From Roseovarius sp. EL26 (GTDB lineage: Bacteria > Pseudomonadota > Alphaproteobacteria > Rhodobacterales > Rhodobacteraceae), in the NCBI RefSeq assembly GCF_900327775.1, contig NZ_OUMZ01000007.1:1909606-1973605 (forward strand): 64,000 bases of DNA, in the 5' to 3' direction. This document shows, in pieces, positions 44,714-53,736 of the stretch (position 1 is its first letter; each line of letters opens with the position of its first letter). Both the position numbers and the translations under genes were made by a program. The notes under the pieces are model-generated. The model saw only the letters and a program-made list of their open reading frames with translations, did no database searches and was not told the DNA's origin.

Positions 44714-45805
44714 CTAGGCCATCCCACCCTGCACCAACCTGTCAGCCAGCTGTGCATAGGCCTGCGCCACTGGGCCATCGCCCAGCGCAATCGGGGTACC
44801 ACCATCGCCTGCAAGGCGGGTATCCAGGTCAATCGGCAAAGCCCCAAGGAACGGCAAACCAAGCTTGTCGGCCTCGGCTTTCACACCGCCATGACCAAAG
44901 ATCTGCGCCTCATGCCCGCAGTTGGGGCAATGGAATGTCGACATATTTTCGATCAATCCCAGCACCGGCGTTTTCAACGTGTTGAACATGTCTAGTGCTT
45001 TGCGCGCATCCAGCAGGGCCACATCTTGCGGGGTCGATACCACCAATGCGCCGGTGGGTGCTGCGCGTTGACACAGGGTCAGTTGCACATCACCCGTGCC
45101 GGGCGGCATATCGACGATCAAAACATCCAGCTCACCCCAACGCACCTGCGACATCATCTGCTGCAAGGCCCCCATCAACATCGGGCCACGCCAGACCACC
45201 GCCTTGTCCGGGTCCAACATCAAGCCAATGGACATCATCGTCACGCCGTGGGCTTGCAGAGGTTCAATAATTTTTCCATCCGGGCTGGCCGGGCGTTTAC
45301 TGACACCCATCATGCGCGGCTGCGAGGGGCCATAGATATCCGCATCCAGCAGGCCAACTTTGCGCCCCTGCTTGGCCAGCGCCACGGCAAGATTTGACGA
45401 CACAGTGGATTTACCAACACCGCCCTTGCCAGAAGCCACTGCAAGGATGGATTTCACCCCAGATGGGCGGATGGAGTTATCCCCCCCAGTCGGGTGCCCC
45501 CCCATTTTGAGGCTGGGTGCCGGGCCTTTCGGAGCAGCCGGGCGTGCCGCTGCGCTCGCCTGATGCGCCGTCAAAATAACGCTGGCCTGCCTGATCCCCT
45601 GTACCGACAAAGCCGCCCGTTCCGCCGCCGCACGCAACGGCTCCATCTGTTGTGCCATCTCAGCCGAGGGGGCCTCGATCACAAACTTTGCCACGCCGTC
45701 GTCAATCGAAATCGCCCGCACCATATCGCGCGACACCAGCGTTCCCCCGTCTGGCAATTCCAATCGGTTCAGCTCTGCCAACAAATCCTGTTTAATTTCG
45801 CTCAT
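44714..45805 (-). CDS. apbC: iron-sulfur cluster carrier protein ApbC (Mrp/NBP35 family)
   Basis: A 363-residue P-loop ATPase that carries Fe-S clusters to apo-proteins. The N-terminal part (about 1-100) is a MIP18-like domain; [18 protein letters not shown] is the deviant Walker A motif, [14 protein letters not shown] follows and the cluster CxxC is in FHCPNCGHE. The ATG at 45805 has GGAGGCCTGAA before it; a frame to 45859 is not needed. Identification is firm. Confidence 0.95.
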   Translation of the reverse strand: MSEIKQDLLAELNRLELPDGGTLVSRDMVRAISIDDGVAKFVIEAPSAEMAQQMEPLRAAAERAALSVQGIRQASVILTAHQASAAARPAAPKGPAPSLKMGGHPTGGDNSIRPSGVKSILAVASGKGGVGKSTVSSNLAVALAKQGRKVGLLDADIYGPSQPRMMGVSKRPASPDGKIIEPLQAHGVTMMSIGLMLDPDKAVVWRGPMLMGALQQMMSQVRWGELDVLIVDMPPGTGDVQLTLCQRAAPTGALVVSTPQDVALLDARKALDMFNTLKTPVLGLIENMSTFHCPNCGHEAQIFGHGGVKAEADKLGLPFLGALPIDLDTRLAGDGGTPIALGDGPVAQAYAQLADRLVQGGMA

Positions 45806-45907
45806 TTCAGGCCTCCGCGTTTCAGGGGCCATAGGTGGCAGAATTTTCCCAGTCTGCAAGGGGTCAACGCCGCAATGTCGGGGAAATCACAAAATGTGTC
45901 GAAGGTA

Positions 45908-45953
45908 TGACCTAAGGTCAGCCATATACACGAAAGCCATGCGTTAAACGCAT
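45908..45953. promoter_or_regulatory. two perfect palindromes ahead of the DUF1127 gene
   Basis: TGACCT-A-AGGTCA (45908-45920) and ATGCGTT-A-AACGCAT (45939-45953) are perfect odd palindromes 18 bp apart, in the divergent gap between apbC and the DUF1127 gene. They may be operators for two regulators; which genes they control is not known. Confidence 0.5.
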
Positions 45954-46053
45954 ATCGGAAATGCGATCTCATCCGTTGTGCAGGTGCAGCATTTGTTTAT
46001 GTTCAGTCTCAACAACAGCGCCTCTTCTAGCGCATGACCCAAGGATGAAAAAC

Positions 46054-46260
46054 ATGGCATTCGCAACCGAAACCCGCACCGATGGCCTCGCGCTTGAAAT
46101 CAGCGCAGGCGTTCACAAGCTGATGCAGAACGTCTCTGACTACCGCGCCTACCGCACAACCGTGCGTGAACTGTCCAGACTGGACAGCAAGACGCTGGCA
46201 GACATGGGCATCTACCGCGCCGGCATTCACGCCGCAGCACACGAAGCAGTTTACGGCTAA
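46054..46260 (+). CDS. DUF1127 small protein
   Basis: A 68-residue protein with the DUF1127 pattern (TVRELSRLDSKTLADMGIYRAGI), a small arginine-rich helical module linked to RNA and phosphate or membrane stress responses in other alphaproteobacteria. The ATG at 46054 has AAGGATG before it; an ATG at 46045 is nearer to it but leaves no space. A terminator stands at 46394. It shares the upstream gap with apbC, divergent. Confidence 0.88.
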   Translation: MAFATETRTDGLALEISAGVHKLMQNVSDYRAYRTTVRELSRLDSKTLADMGIYRAGIHAAAHEAVYG

Positions 46261-46393
46261 GGCCGCACCAGAACACGGGCGCAACCCTCCTCCCCCTCTT
46301 CCTGCGCCTGTTACCGGATCGATTTGCCTTTCAGATCGGTCCACCCCTTTGCGAATGGCTCTCTCCTCCTCCCTGAGCCGGACGCGATCAGAG

Positions 46394-46434
46394 CGGCGGT
46401 ATCCCTCCTCCCGGGTGCCGCCGTTTTTGTTTTT
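46394..46434 (+). terminator. rho-independent terminator after DUF1127
   Basis: CGGCGG (46394-46399) and CCGCCG (46418-46423) with further partial pairing inside the loop are followed by TTTTTGTTTTT. It lies 134 bp after the stop, leaving a long 3' leader. Confidence 0.8.
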
Positions 46435-46499
46435 CAAGCGCTTGCAAATATCAGGCCGCCAATCGAACAACCGGGGTTTCAGAAACGGGCCATCAACCC

Positions 46500-47744
46500 T
46501 CAAAAGCGGTCCTGAAATAACTTCTTTCGCTGCAAAAATATAAACCCCCAAAATCCAAGGCCGACACAAACAGCAACCGTCGTTGGTAGCTGAACGCCTG
46601 CCTCTACCGAAAAGGCCCCAATCAGATAGGCGCCGATTCCTGCAGCCAACTGCGAAAACATGAAAGCCGTTCCCATCACCCGCCCGCGTTGATTTTCGTC
46701 AACCGCAAGCTGGATGATTGTCATAATCCCCGTGTTCTTTGTTTCCCCCGCAAACCCCATCACAACAGCGATGCCCGCCGCCAGATAGAGATTGCGCGTC
46801 TGAACCAACACCCCCAACGCAAGAAGCGCTGCCAGAAACGCCCATAAAACAGAGTTCACCCGTGCCGCTGGCGCACCAAGATAGGCCAACCTGAGGGCCG
46901 CACATATCGCCCCCAAGCCGCGCATGGCCAGAATGGTCGTCATGCCAACCACCCCCAGACCCAACACCGTGTCCGCATAGGCGGGCAACATATGAATGAA
47001 CCCCAAAGCTACGGCATCAGCAACCAACATGATCAACAACAATGACCAGATGGTCTTACGCTCAAAAATGTAGATCGCACCATCCCAGATATCGCCCACA
47101 AAAGATCGTGTCGATCGCTCTGGCGGAACATAGTCAGCGGGCGTTCTCATCCGTAAAAACGCGCAAATCAGCAAAAGATACCCAAGCGCGTTCACCACAA
47201 ACGCCACCGTCGTTCCGTGTTCCGCAATAATCCACCCCGCCAGCGCAGGACCGACAAAAAGCGCCAACTGGGAATAGGCCGATGCCACCGCAATCGCCGA
47301 AGGCATCACCGCTCGGCCGACAAAACGGGGGATAATCCCATACATTGCCGGAACCATCAGACTAATGAAAATACCGTGCATCAAAACAAGAACAGCCAGT
47401 GTCCAGATCGTCAACATGTCCGCCCAAGCCACCAGCGCAAGCAAGGCGGCCTGCAAAAACAACAAGATACTGGTCACCAGCATGATCTTGTGGCGATCAA
47501 ACCGATCTGAAATCGCCCCCGCAATCGGCATCAACACAACATTTGGGACAATGTCCAAAAGCGCCATGATCGCCAACCATTTGGTTGACCCGGTCAATTC
47601 CCATGTCAGCCAGGATACCGTGACGATCTGAACAAAGAAACTGATCCACGACCCAATCGATCCAACGGAATAGATCCGAAAGTTCCGGTCAGAGAATGCA
47701 TCACTGATCCCGCCCAGACGTTTGGATCCCTCAGTCGTGCTCAT
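46500..47744 (-). CDS. MFS transporter (MFS_3/enterobactin-exporter-like)
   Basis: A 414-residue membrane protein with twelve hydrophobic segments. The start (FSDRNFRIYSVGSIGSWISFFVQIVTVSWLTWELTG) and PIAGAISDRFDRHKIML after segment 2 are typical of the MFS_3 drug/siderophore exporter group. Its substrate is unknown. It stands alone on the minus strand, converging with DUF1127. Confidence 0.9.
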   Translation of the reverse strand: MSTTEGSKRLGGISDAFSDRNFRIYSVGSIGSWISFFVQIVTVSWLTWELTGSTKWLAIMALLDIVPNVVLMPIAGAISDRFDRHKIMLVTSILLFLQAALLALVAWADMLTIWTLAVLVLMHGIFISLMVPAMYGIIPRFVGRAVMPSAIAVASAYSQLALFVGPALAGWIIAEHGTTVAFVVNALGYLLLICAFLRMRTPADYVPPERSTRSFVGDIWDGAIYIFERKTIWSLLLIMLVADAVALGFIHMLPAYADTVLGLGVVGMTTILAMRGLGAICAALRLAYLGAPAARVNSVLWAFLAALLALGVLVQTRNLYLAAGIAVVMGFAGETKNTGIMTIIQLAVDENQRGRVMGTAFMFSQLAAGIGAYLIGAFSVEAGVQLPTTVAVCVGLGFWGFIFLQRKKLFQDRF

Positions 47745-47920
47745 CTTTCAATTCCACACTTTAGCGTAAATGAACGCCTGCCCTGAGGCTTTCTATGGCA
47801 CACTCTTACCTTCAATCATAGATTGCCGGGATAACGATAGATATTTCGCGATCACCTGCAACATCAACGAACCCGCCTTTTGTATTTCTGATGTAATCAC
47901 AAGTCTGGCCAAAAACACAG

Positions 47921-47985
47921 ATGTCCGCTTTGAGCCCAAATTGACCGATGCTGCAGTTTGCAGCAAAGGCAGCAACGTCCAGCTT
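47921..47985. repeat. degenerate dispersed repeat, family A copy 3
   Basis: TGTCCGCTTTGAGCCCAAA at 47922-47940 is identical to 4538-4556 and is followed here by a CTGCAGTTTGCAG palindrome (47951-47963). It lies in the 289-bp gap between the MFS and threonine aldolase genes; the rest of that gap shows nothing else I can support. Confidence 0.55.
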
Positions 47986-48033
47986 AGCAGACTTTGTTCA
48001 TCATCCAATTGGCTCTCGCAACTACTCAGCATA

Positions 48034-49065
48034 TCAGGTCGATTTGTTAACTTCCGCGATGAATGCGTCCACTTGTTCCGCTGAGGTAGCCCAGGACGTT
48101 ACCAGCCGTGTGATCGAGCTGTTCGCATCGTATGGCTCCCAAACGTAGAAATCGAACCGCTCCTTCAATTGCGCGATCAGTTCGTTGGGAAGGATCGGGA
48201 ACAGCTGGTTCGTTTCGGTTTCGGCGACGAATTTATTTCCAGCCTTGGAAAGGCCGTCAGATAGCCGGGCAGCCATAGCATTGGCGTGACGCGCAAGGTC
48301 AAAATAGAGCCCTTCGCGGAACAGTTCACGAAATTGGAGCCCCAGAATGCGTCCTTTGGCCAATAGGGCGCCGCGTTGTTTAACGTGAAAGGCGAAATCT
48401 TCACGCAGTTCTGGGTTTGAAATAATAATGGCCTCTCCCAACAATGCCCCAACCTTTGTCCCACCGATCCAAAACATGTCAGTGAGTTCCGCAATATCCT
48501 TGAGCGTCAGATCATTCTTGTCGGCAGACAAAGCAGCACCTAATCGAGCACCGTCAAGCAACAACAACAATCCGCGCTCGCGACACAGAGTCGAAATCGC
48601 CTTGAGCTCAGCCTTCGTATAAAGGGTTCCGACCTCGGTGGCATTGGAGATGTAGACGAGGCGCGGCTTGGCCATGTGGGGGAAGTGCGCGTTGGTCTCC
48701 AGCGCCTTTATTATGGCGTTCGGCGTCAGTTTGCCCTCGACCGGCGGGACCGTGATAATTTTGTGCCCCGTGGCTTCAATCGCGCCTGTTTCACGCACTA
48801 CGATATGCCCGGACGCAGGGGCGATCACGGCCTCATGCGATCTGAGGGCACTGGAAATTAGGAGAATATTGGCAAGAGTGCCGCTGGCGACGAACCAGAC
48901 ATCAGGGTTGACCGTTCCCATGTGCTGGCGCAGTAACTTACGGGCCTCTTGCGAATAGGCGTCGTCACCATAGGCCGTCTGTTGAACCAAGTTGGTGCCC
49001 GCCAAGGCAGCTAGTATTTGGGGGTGCGCCCCTTCGCTGTAATCATCCAGAAAGCTATGTTCCAT
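48034..49065 (-). CDS. threonine aldolase family PLP enzyme
   Basis: A 343-residue enzyme of the beta-eliminating lyase/low-specificity L-threonine aldolase family. YSEGAHPQILAAL at the start, FVASGTLANIL (PLP phosphate loop), HIVVRETGAIE, LLLDGARLGAAL (Asp) and FWIGGTKVGALLGEAI (PLP lysine in GGTK) are the family landmarks. It should cleave threonine or a 3-hydroxy amino acid to glycine and an aldehyde. Several ATGs are close together; the one at 49065 has GGAG six bases upstream. An AraC regulator precedes it on the same strand. Confidence 0.85.
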   Translation of the reverse strand: MEHSFLDDYSEGAHPQILAALAGTNLVQQTAYGDDAYSQEARKLLRQHMGTVNPDVWFVASGTLANILLISSALRSHEAVIAPASGHIVVRETGAIEATGHKIITVPPVEGKLTPNAIIKALETNAHFPHMAKPRLVYISNATEVGTLYTKAELKAISTLCRERGLLLLLDGARLGAALSADKNDLTLKDIAELTDMFWIGGTKVGALLGEAIIISNPELREDFAFHVKQRGALLAKGRILGLQFRELFREGLYFDLARHANAMAARLSDGLSKAGNKFVAETETNQLFPILPNELIAQLKERFDFYVWEPYDANSSITRLVTSWATSAEQVDAFIAEVNKST

Positions 49066-49128
49066 CATCGTCTCCATTCGTCCTTTGCACGAACTTAGAG
49101 ACGCGAATGGTGCGAATATAGAACGATA

Positions 49129-49962
49129 TTACGTTTCTAACCGAAAATACCGCGCGGGTGTAACGCCATAAATGGCTCGGAAGTTGCGGGTCAGGTGGCT
49201 CTGATCGGAAAATCCGGCTTCGAATGCTGCATCGGTTATACTGGATCCTTTTTGCAGCATTTCCCGAGCGCGTCGCACACGCGCCTGCATAACGTATTGA
49301 TAGGGAGCCATGTGAAATTGCTTCTGGAACCTGGACATGAACTGGCGTTTGGTAAAGCCGGACAAACCTGCCAAAGTCGAAATGTCGAACGAGCCCTGAA
49401 TGTTGTCATGGATGAAGGCGTGGATCTCTCCCAGTTCTTTTTTGCCAATGGTCCGTACTTCGGTCTCTGCATCTGACAGGTTTTCAAATACCTGCCCGAC
49501 AGTCTCCAACACCTCCTGCTCAAGCAATAGACGGTCAGAATTCGTTTCCAGCAGTGATCGTAGCCTTACCAGTCGTGCAGCGATTTCGGGTGAGTGCTTG
49601 AACGGCTGGTGAAAGGAATAGGTGCTGTCTGTACAATCCATGGCCTCGCGCACAATGTTCTGCGGCAAATAGAAGATGGTTTGTCGCCAAGCGTCAGCAT
49701 CGCCAAGCCCACCATGATGCGCCTCGTCGGGTGAAAATGTGGCCACGACATCCTTGGAGGCGTGCCACCATTCCCCCTGACACCAGACATCATGCACGCC
49801 ATCTTCAATAACGCCGACCAAATACTCTTCGTGTGAATGCCGGGGAAACGTCTGCTTGGTATAGTCGGCGCGCAGATAATCGAACCCACCAAGCAATTCG
49901 GTGTGCTTCAACGTCGCTTCATTACTCGGACGGCGACCGATGGGGCTATGCGCCTCTGGCAT
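49129..49962 (-). CDS. AraC-family transcription regulator
   Basis: A 277-residue regulator. The N-terminal part is a cupin-type sensor (FPRHSHEEYLVGVIEDG) and the C-terminal about 100 residues carry two helix-turn-helix units (DISTLAGLSGFTKRQFMSRFQKQF, then SITDAAFEAGFSDQSHLTRNFRAIYGVTPARY). The threonine aldolase gene starts 63 bp downstream on the same strand, so it is the likely target or partner. The inducer is unknown. Confidence 0.9.
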   Translation of the reverse strand: MPEAHSPIGRRPSNEATLKHTELLGGFDYLRADYTKQTFPRHSHEEYLVGVIEDGVHDVWCQGEWWHASKDVVATFSPDEAHHGGLGDADAWRQTIFYLPQNIVREAMDCTDSTYSFHQPFKHSPEIAARLVRLRSLLETNSDRLLLEQEVLETVGQVFENLSDAETEVRTIGKKELGEIHAFIHDNIQGSFDISTLAGLSGFTKRQFMSRFQKQFHMAPYQYVMQARVRRAREMLQKGSSITDAAFEAGFSDQSHLTRNFRAIYGVTPARYFRLET

Positions 49963-50053
49963 ATCGTCAATCTAGTCGGTGTGGTAACGCAATTCAAACC
50001 AAGTCCGCTGTGCGGCCTTAGCGGTCTTTGATGAATTTGCGGTGAAAGCTCAC

Positions 50054-50092
50054 TTTGTCCCGCAAAGCAGCCGTTTACAAAGCGGTCCAATC
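50054..50092. repeat. possible family B repeat remnant
   Basis: TTTGTCCCGCAAAGCAGCCG and a later AAAGCGGTCCAATC recall the family B core at 5469 (TTTGTCCGCAAAGCGGACCAATTC), but broken by an insertion. Weaker than the other copies. Confidence 0.35.
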
Positions 50093-50138
50093 AATCACCT
50101 TTATGAACAACCCCTAGGATAAGACATGTCATTTGGCT

Positions 50139-50612
50139 TCAAGCCTCCAACACTTTCTGCATCCGGTAATGGTGAAGTTCCACAGCCTGCCTACAAAGGC
50201 CCTGCCGGCACAGCACGGCATAACCACGCTGCAGAAAAAACCGCTTGGCCCGCTCACTGGCCTCGACTGATAGCGCTGTCAGGTCAAGCTGCCGGGCTTT
50301 AGCTTCAAGCGTCTCATACAAAGCCGCGCCAACGCCGGTGCCCACCACATCAGGACGACAATAAAAACAATCGATGTGGCCGTTGTTTTCAAGCTCGATG
50401 AACCCGCAGGGTTGGCCGCCGTCATCCAGCGCAACAAAAACATCGCGCCCATCCGAAACACGCTGCAAAAACATCTCTGGCGTGGCCGGGGCCGGGCTCC
50501 AGACGGCGACCTGCTCTGCCGAATAGGCTTCAATCCCGACCTGACGAACAGAATCGTGAAAAATCCGCACCAAAACGGCGGCATCCGAAGGGGTCATCGC
50601 ACGAATAAACAT
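50139..50612 (-). CDS. GNAT-family N-acetyltransferase
   Basis: A 157-residue acetyltransferase. The acetyl-CoA motif is CRPDVVGTGVGAALYETLEAKA, with a C-terminal AERFFLQRGYAVL-like helix and strand (here SERAKRFFLQRGYAV). The substrate is unknown. The ATG at 50612 begins the typical first strand (IRAMTPSDAAVLVRIF); the frame to 50645 adds non-family residues. It follows the B12-riboswitch-controlled small gene by 76 bp on the same strand and could share its transcript. Confidence 0.88.
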   Translation of the reverse strand: MFIRAMTPSDAAVLVRIFHDSVRQVGIEAYSAEQVAVWSPAPATPEMFLQRVSDGRDVFVALDDGGQPCGFIELENNGHIDCFYCRPDVVGTGVGAALYETLEAKARQLDLTALSVEASERAKRFFLQRGYAVLCRQGLCRQAVELHHYRMQKVLEA

Positions 50613-50688
50613 GCCTCGACATACAAAGATCACGCATCCGCTCAATCGTGGTGGTTGACAGCGGATGCCCCCTGCTGATCTAATTTCG

Positions 50689-50958
50689 TTAATGCAGCTG
50701 CCTTGCCCGGTTGCGACGTGAGCGGCGCGCGGACACTTTCACCGTTGCTTGCTCCAGAAAGGTCACAAACTCCTGTGCCGCGGCACTTTCGGCATCTTGG
50801 ATGCCCGGCTGCAACAAGGCGTCTTTGGCATCTTGCGCCGTGATCCCCGCGGGCGAGGACAGCACCCACTCAAGAAATCCCAGCCGGGCCATGTTTTGCG
50901 CATCCGCACCCTGCGCCGGGCTTTGTTCCAATCCATCCAGAATACGTGTCAGGACCAT
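50689..50958 (-). CDS. small protein of unknown function under a cobalamin riboswitch
   Basis: An 89-residue protein that I do not recognise. It begins VLTRILDGLEQSPAQGADAQNM, is helical, and ends in a strongly basic tail (SARRSRRNRARQ). No membrane segment, His-rich B12-transport motif or CbtB pattern is seen. The ATG at 50958 has GGGGAGAAGAAC; longer frames enter the riboswitch. A CAGCC/GGCTG stem (50973-50990) sits beside the ribosome site and may hide it. Its place directly after the riboswitch, on the same strand, is the strongest hint that it or the next gene is tied to B12. Confidence 0.65.
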   Translation of the reverse strand: MVLTRILDGLEQSPAQGADAQNMARLGFLEWVLSSPAGITAQDAKDALLQPGIQDAESAAAQEFVTFLEQATVKVSARRSRRNRARQLH

Positions 50959-51071
50959 GTTCTTCTTCTCCCCAGCCACACCCCGGGCTGAATTGGGACG
51001 AAAGGGGGTCGGGGGAAATGCCGGATACAACAACCTGACTGTTTCCGCCCGCACCGCCCTCCGCGGTTTGA

Positions 51072-51250
51072 CGTACTCCAAGGCTGGTTTCCGGGCTTAG
51101 ACAGGTGGTTTTTCAACCGTGCGATCTGACGCCTTCCCGGGAGCTATCCCAGTGACATTCTGTCAGGTCGCCTCCTGCATTTACCGTTGCGGGGGCAGCG
51201 CTGGTCTCTCACCAGCTTCCCAATTCTCCACCTCGCGAAAGGTGGCACCT
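51072..51250 (-). ncRNA. cobalamin riboswitch
   Basis: On the minus strand the adenosylcobalamin aptamer core CTGCCCCCGCAACGGTA is at 51198-51182, a TTGGGAAGCTGGTGAGAGACC part before it, a CACTGGGATAGCTCCCGGGAAGGC hairpin after it and the B12 box AAGCCCGGAAACCAGCC at 51098-51082. Order and spacing match the known family. The remaining bases of the 440-bp gene-free stretch (50959-51398) are the 114-base link to the small gene and the divergent promoter region of the inositol-phosphatase gene. Confidence 0.92.
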
Positions 51251-51398
51251 CAGACCATAACCCTAGCAGGTCGCAAAGGTAGGACACGTCAGAAAGCGAC
51301 ACATTTCATCCCATCTCGGAACTGAACAAAACGTTGCAAGTTGCACTTTTCCATTACCGGTGGCATGCAAGTAAAGGTAGCATGAACCGGAGTTTTTG

Positions 51399-52265
51399 AT
51401 GACCACATCCCTGCCCGTTGCCCTCACATCACCGCTGACCAAGGCACAGGAAACCAGTGTTATCAATCTGGTGCGCCGCACCGCCCGCACTGAAATCATG
51501 CCACTTTTTCAAAATCACGGCGTGCAGGATGTCACTCAAAAATCCGGTCGATTCGATCTGGTCACGCAGGCCGACCTCGCCGCCGAGGCAATGTTGCGGC
51601 GCGGACTACAACAGATGTTCCCTCATGCGTTGATCGTGGGTGAAGAATCAGCCTCCGAGCACCCAGACATCCGCACCCAGATTGCCGAGGCTGAATTTTG
51701 CATCCTGCTCGACCCTTTGGATGGCACTTGGAACTTTTCCAATGATCTGCCGCTGTTTGGTGTGATCTTGTCGGTCACCCGCTTTGGTGCGCCGATCTTT
51801 GGCCTACTCTATGATCCGGTGCGCGACGACTGGATCAGTGCCAGCACGGGCAATGGCGCCCACAAAGTGCGGCAGGCCGGAACCCCGCGCCCCCTGCGGA
51901 TGGGTAGCGAAGAAAACCCCAAAAACATGTCCGGCTTTATCCACCTGCACCTGATGCCCCAGAACGTGCAACAGGCCCTTGCACCCCACCTGCCACAATT
52001 TGCCCGCACGCAGGTGCTCAATTGCTCGTGCCATGAATATCGCACATTAGCGCAGGGTGGGGCTGACTTTTGCCTGTCCGCGATGATGACTCCGTGGGAT
52101 CACGCCGCTGGAATCATCGCCTGTCAGGAAGCGGGAGGCGTAGCGCGCATGTTGGATGGAGCCGGCTATAACGCAGGCACTCCCCAAGGTTTCTTACTCA
52201 CTGCCAACAATGAGGCCGCTTGGTCCGCAGTGCACGAGACGTTTGCCTTTTTGTTGGAACTTTAG
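51399..52265 (+). CDS. inositol monophosphatase family protein (HisN/SuhB-like)
   Basis: A 288-residue Mg-dependent phosphatase. GEES (metal 1 Glu), LLDPLDGTWNF (DPLDGT motif) and TPWDHAAGIIACQEAGG are the three family signatures in correct order. It could hydrolyse inositol phosphate, histidinol phosphate or 3'-phosphoadenosine 5'-phosphate; the family does not decide. The ATG at 51399 has CGGAG upstream; a TTG directly before it is less likely. Converges with the GlxA-type gene with a 4-bp overlap. Confidence 0.88.
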   Translation: MTTSLPVALTSPLTKAQETSVINLVRRTARTEIMPLFQNHGVQDVTQKSGRFDLVTQADLAAEAMLRRGLQQMFPHALIVGEESASEHPDIRTQIAEAEFCILLDPLDGTWNFSNDLPLFGVILSVTRFGAPIFGLLYDPVRDDWISASTGNGAHKVRQAGTPRPLRMGSEENPKNMSGFIHLHLMPQNVQQALAPHLPQFARTQVLNCSCHEYRTLAQGGADFCLSAMMTPWDHAAGIIACQEAGGVARMLDGAGYNAGTPQGFLLTANNEAAWSAVHETFAFLLEL

Positions 52266-53212
52266 GTCAACCGCGCCCGCTGGGCCGTTGGCGACACCCC
52301 AAAGAACCCGCGATATACCCGTGCAAAATGCGTGGTTGACCGAAACCCGGTGGCCACTGCAATTTCCGTCACGGATCGCTCACTTTGCAGCAACAAATTT
52401 CGCGCCCGTTGAAGACGCATCTCCAGATAGTATTTACTGGGCGTGCTTTGCAGATAACGCATGAACAGCCGCTCCAGTTGGCGCGTGGAGATCCCGACCT
52501 TTGAAGCAACCTCTTTGGTCGACAACGGCTCTTCGATGTTTTCCGACATAAATTTGATCGCCTCGGTTAGGCGTTGGTTGCGCATACCATGGCGGGACTG
52601 AACCGAGACTTTCTGCTCTGCTGTGGCCTCGCGCACGGTGTTATAAACCATCTGATCAGCGATCTGATTGGCCAGATCCTCGCCATGGGTTTCACTGATC
52701 AGGTGCAGCATAAGATCCGCCGTCGCGGTCCCGCCTGACGCCGTGATGATCTTTTCATCAAAGACAAACACACTTGGCACCAGCTCAACCTCGGGAAACT
52801 CTTCCACAAAGGCATCATGATAGTACCAATGCAATGCCGCGCGCATGCCGTCCAAAAACCCGGCATGTGCCAGAATGTACGACGCCGAGCACAACCCGCC
52901 AATTGCGGCTCCATGCGAGCGCTCTCGACGCAAGGCTGCCAGCAACGGTTTGGACAGGTGGTTCTTGACGTTTGACCCAGCCAGTACAAACAACCGGTCA
53001 GAGCGCACGCGTTTATCAAACCCGCCATGCACCAACATTACCGTTCCATCCGAGGCCACGGCGGTCTGCCCATTCTCCGAGGCAAAGCTCCACTCATAAA
53101 GTGGTTTTCCACTGACAAGATTGGCCAGCCTGAGAGGTTCGACAGCGCAGGACATCGCAAGATGTGCGAATTCATCTACAAGGTAGAAGACGAATGTTTC
53201 CGTCTCAGTCAT
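52262..53212 (-). CDS. GlxA/GbdR-type AraC regulator with DJ-1-like domain
   Basis: A 316-residue regulator. Residues 1-180 form a DJ-1/PfpI-like domain with the nucleophile-elbow cysteine in IGGLCSASYILA; residues 215-310 carry two AraC helix-turn-helix units (STKEVASKVGISTRQLERLF, SVTEIAVATGFRSTTHFARVYRGFFGVSP). Relatives include GbdR and others that sense betaine-type compounds. gcvH stands upstream on the same strand, so a link to glycine or betaine breakdown is attractive but inferred. Confidence 0.88.
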   Translation of the reverse strand: MTETETFVFYLVDEFAHLAMSCAVEPLRLANLVSGKPLYEWSFASENGQTAVASDGTVMLVHGGFDKRVRSDRLFVLAGSNVKNHLSKPLLAALRRERSHGAAIGGLCSASYILAHAGFLDGMRAALHWYYHDAFVEEFPEVELVPSVFVFDEKIITASGGTATADLMLHLISETHGEDLANQIADQMVYNTVREATAEQKVSVQSRHGMRNQRLTEAIKFMSENIEEPLSTKEVASKVGISTRQLERLFMRYLQSTPSKYYLEMRLQRARNLLLQSERSVTEIAVATGFRSTTHFARVYRGFFGVSPTAQRARLT

Positions 53213-53240
53213 GGCTTCGCTCCGCCCGGAATGTCCGGTG

Positions 53241-53342
53241 GCGCTTAGTGTATCATATCTAAGCGCACAAGATCTGATGAAGCTGGTGGGTCAGATCCTG
53301 TAATGATTACAGGACAGGGCCAGCCAATGGGGATTGGCCCTG
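53241..53342. promoter_or_regulatory. cluster of four perfect inverted repeats between gcvH and the GlxA-type gene
   Basis: From left: GCGCTTAG-N10-CTAAGCGC (53241-53266), GATCTGA-N13-TCAGATC (53271-53297), TCCTGTAAT-G-ATTACAGGA (53296-53314) and CAGGGCCA-N12-TGGCCCTG (53315-53342). The last also holds GCCAAT-GGGG-ATTGGC (53323-53338). They fill the 164-bp gap almost completely. The ones nearest the regulator could be operators; the last is probably a terminator of gcvH. Confidence 0.7.
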
Positions 53343-53376
53343 ATTTCTTCATTTTGCAAACAACAAAAGCGAGGCC

Positions 53377-53736
53377 TCAGGCGATGAATTTGTTGTAGGC
53401 CGCCTCGTCCATATAATCATCCATTTGCGACGGATCACTGGGCTTGATCTTAAACATCCAGCCATCACCGATCGGATCTTCGTTGACCTTGCCCGGATCA
53501 TCCGTCAACGCATCGTTCACTTCGACAATCTCGCCGTCAATCGGAGCCAGAACATCACTGGCGGCCTTAACGCTTTCGATCACAAGAATTTCGTCATCTT
53601 TGACCACTTCGGTTTCCACCTCAGGCAGTTCGACAAACACTACATCGCCCAATTGCTCGCTGGCATGGGCGGTGATGCCGACAACAATCAGGTCGTCTTC
53701 GGGCCGCAGCCATTCGTGCTCTTCGGTAAATTTCAT
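53377..53736 (-). CDS. gcvH: glycine cleavage system H protein
   Basis: A 119-residue lipoyl carrier that shuttles the aminomethyl group between the P, T and L proteins. The lipoylated lysine is in VIESVKAASDV (about residue 60); the N-terminus FTEEHEWLRPEDD and the GDVVFVELPEV strand are family marks. No gcvP or gcvT is next to it in the window. The ATG at 53736 follows GGGAGAGCGTT; the longer reading to 53844 is not conserved. A GlxA-type regulator follows. Confidence 0.94.
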   Translation of the reverse strand: MKFTEEHEWLRPEDDLIVVGITAHASEQLGDVVFVELPEVETEVVKDDEILVIESVKAASDVLAPIDGEIVEVNDALTDDPGKVNEDPIGDGWMFKIKPSDPSQMDDYMDEAAYNKFIA

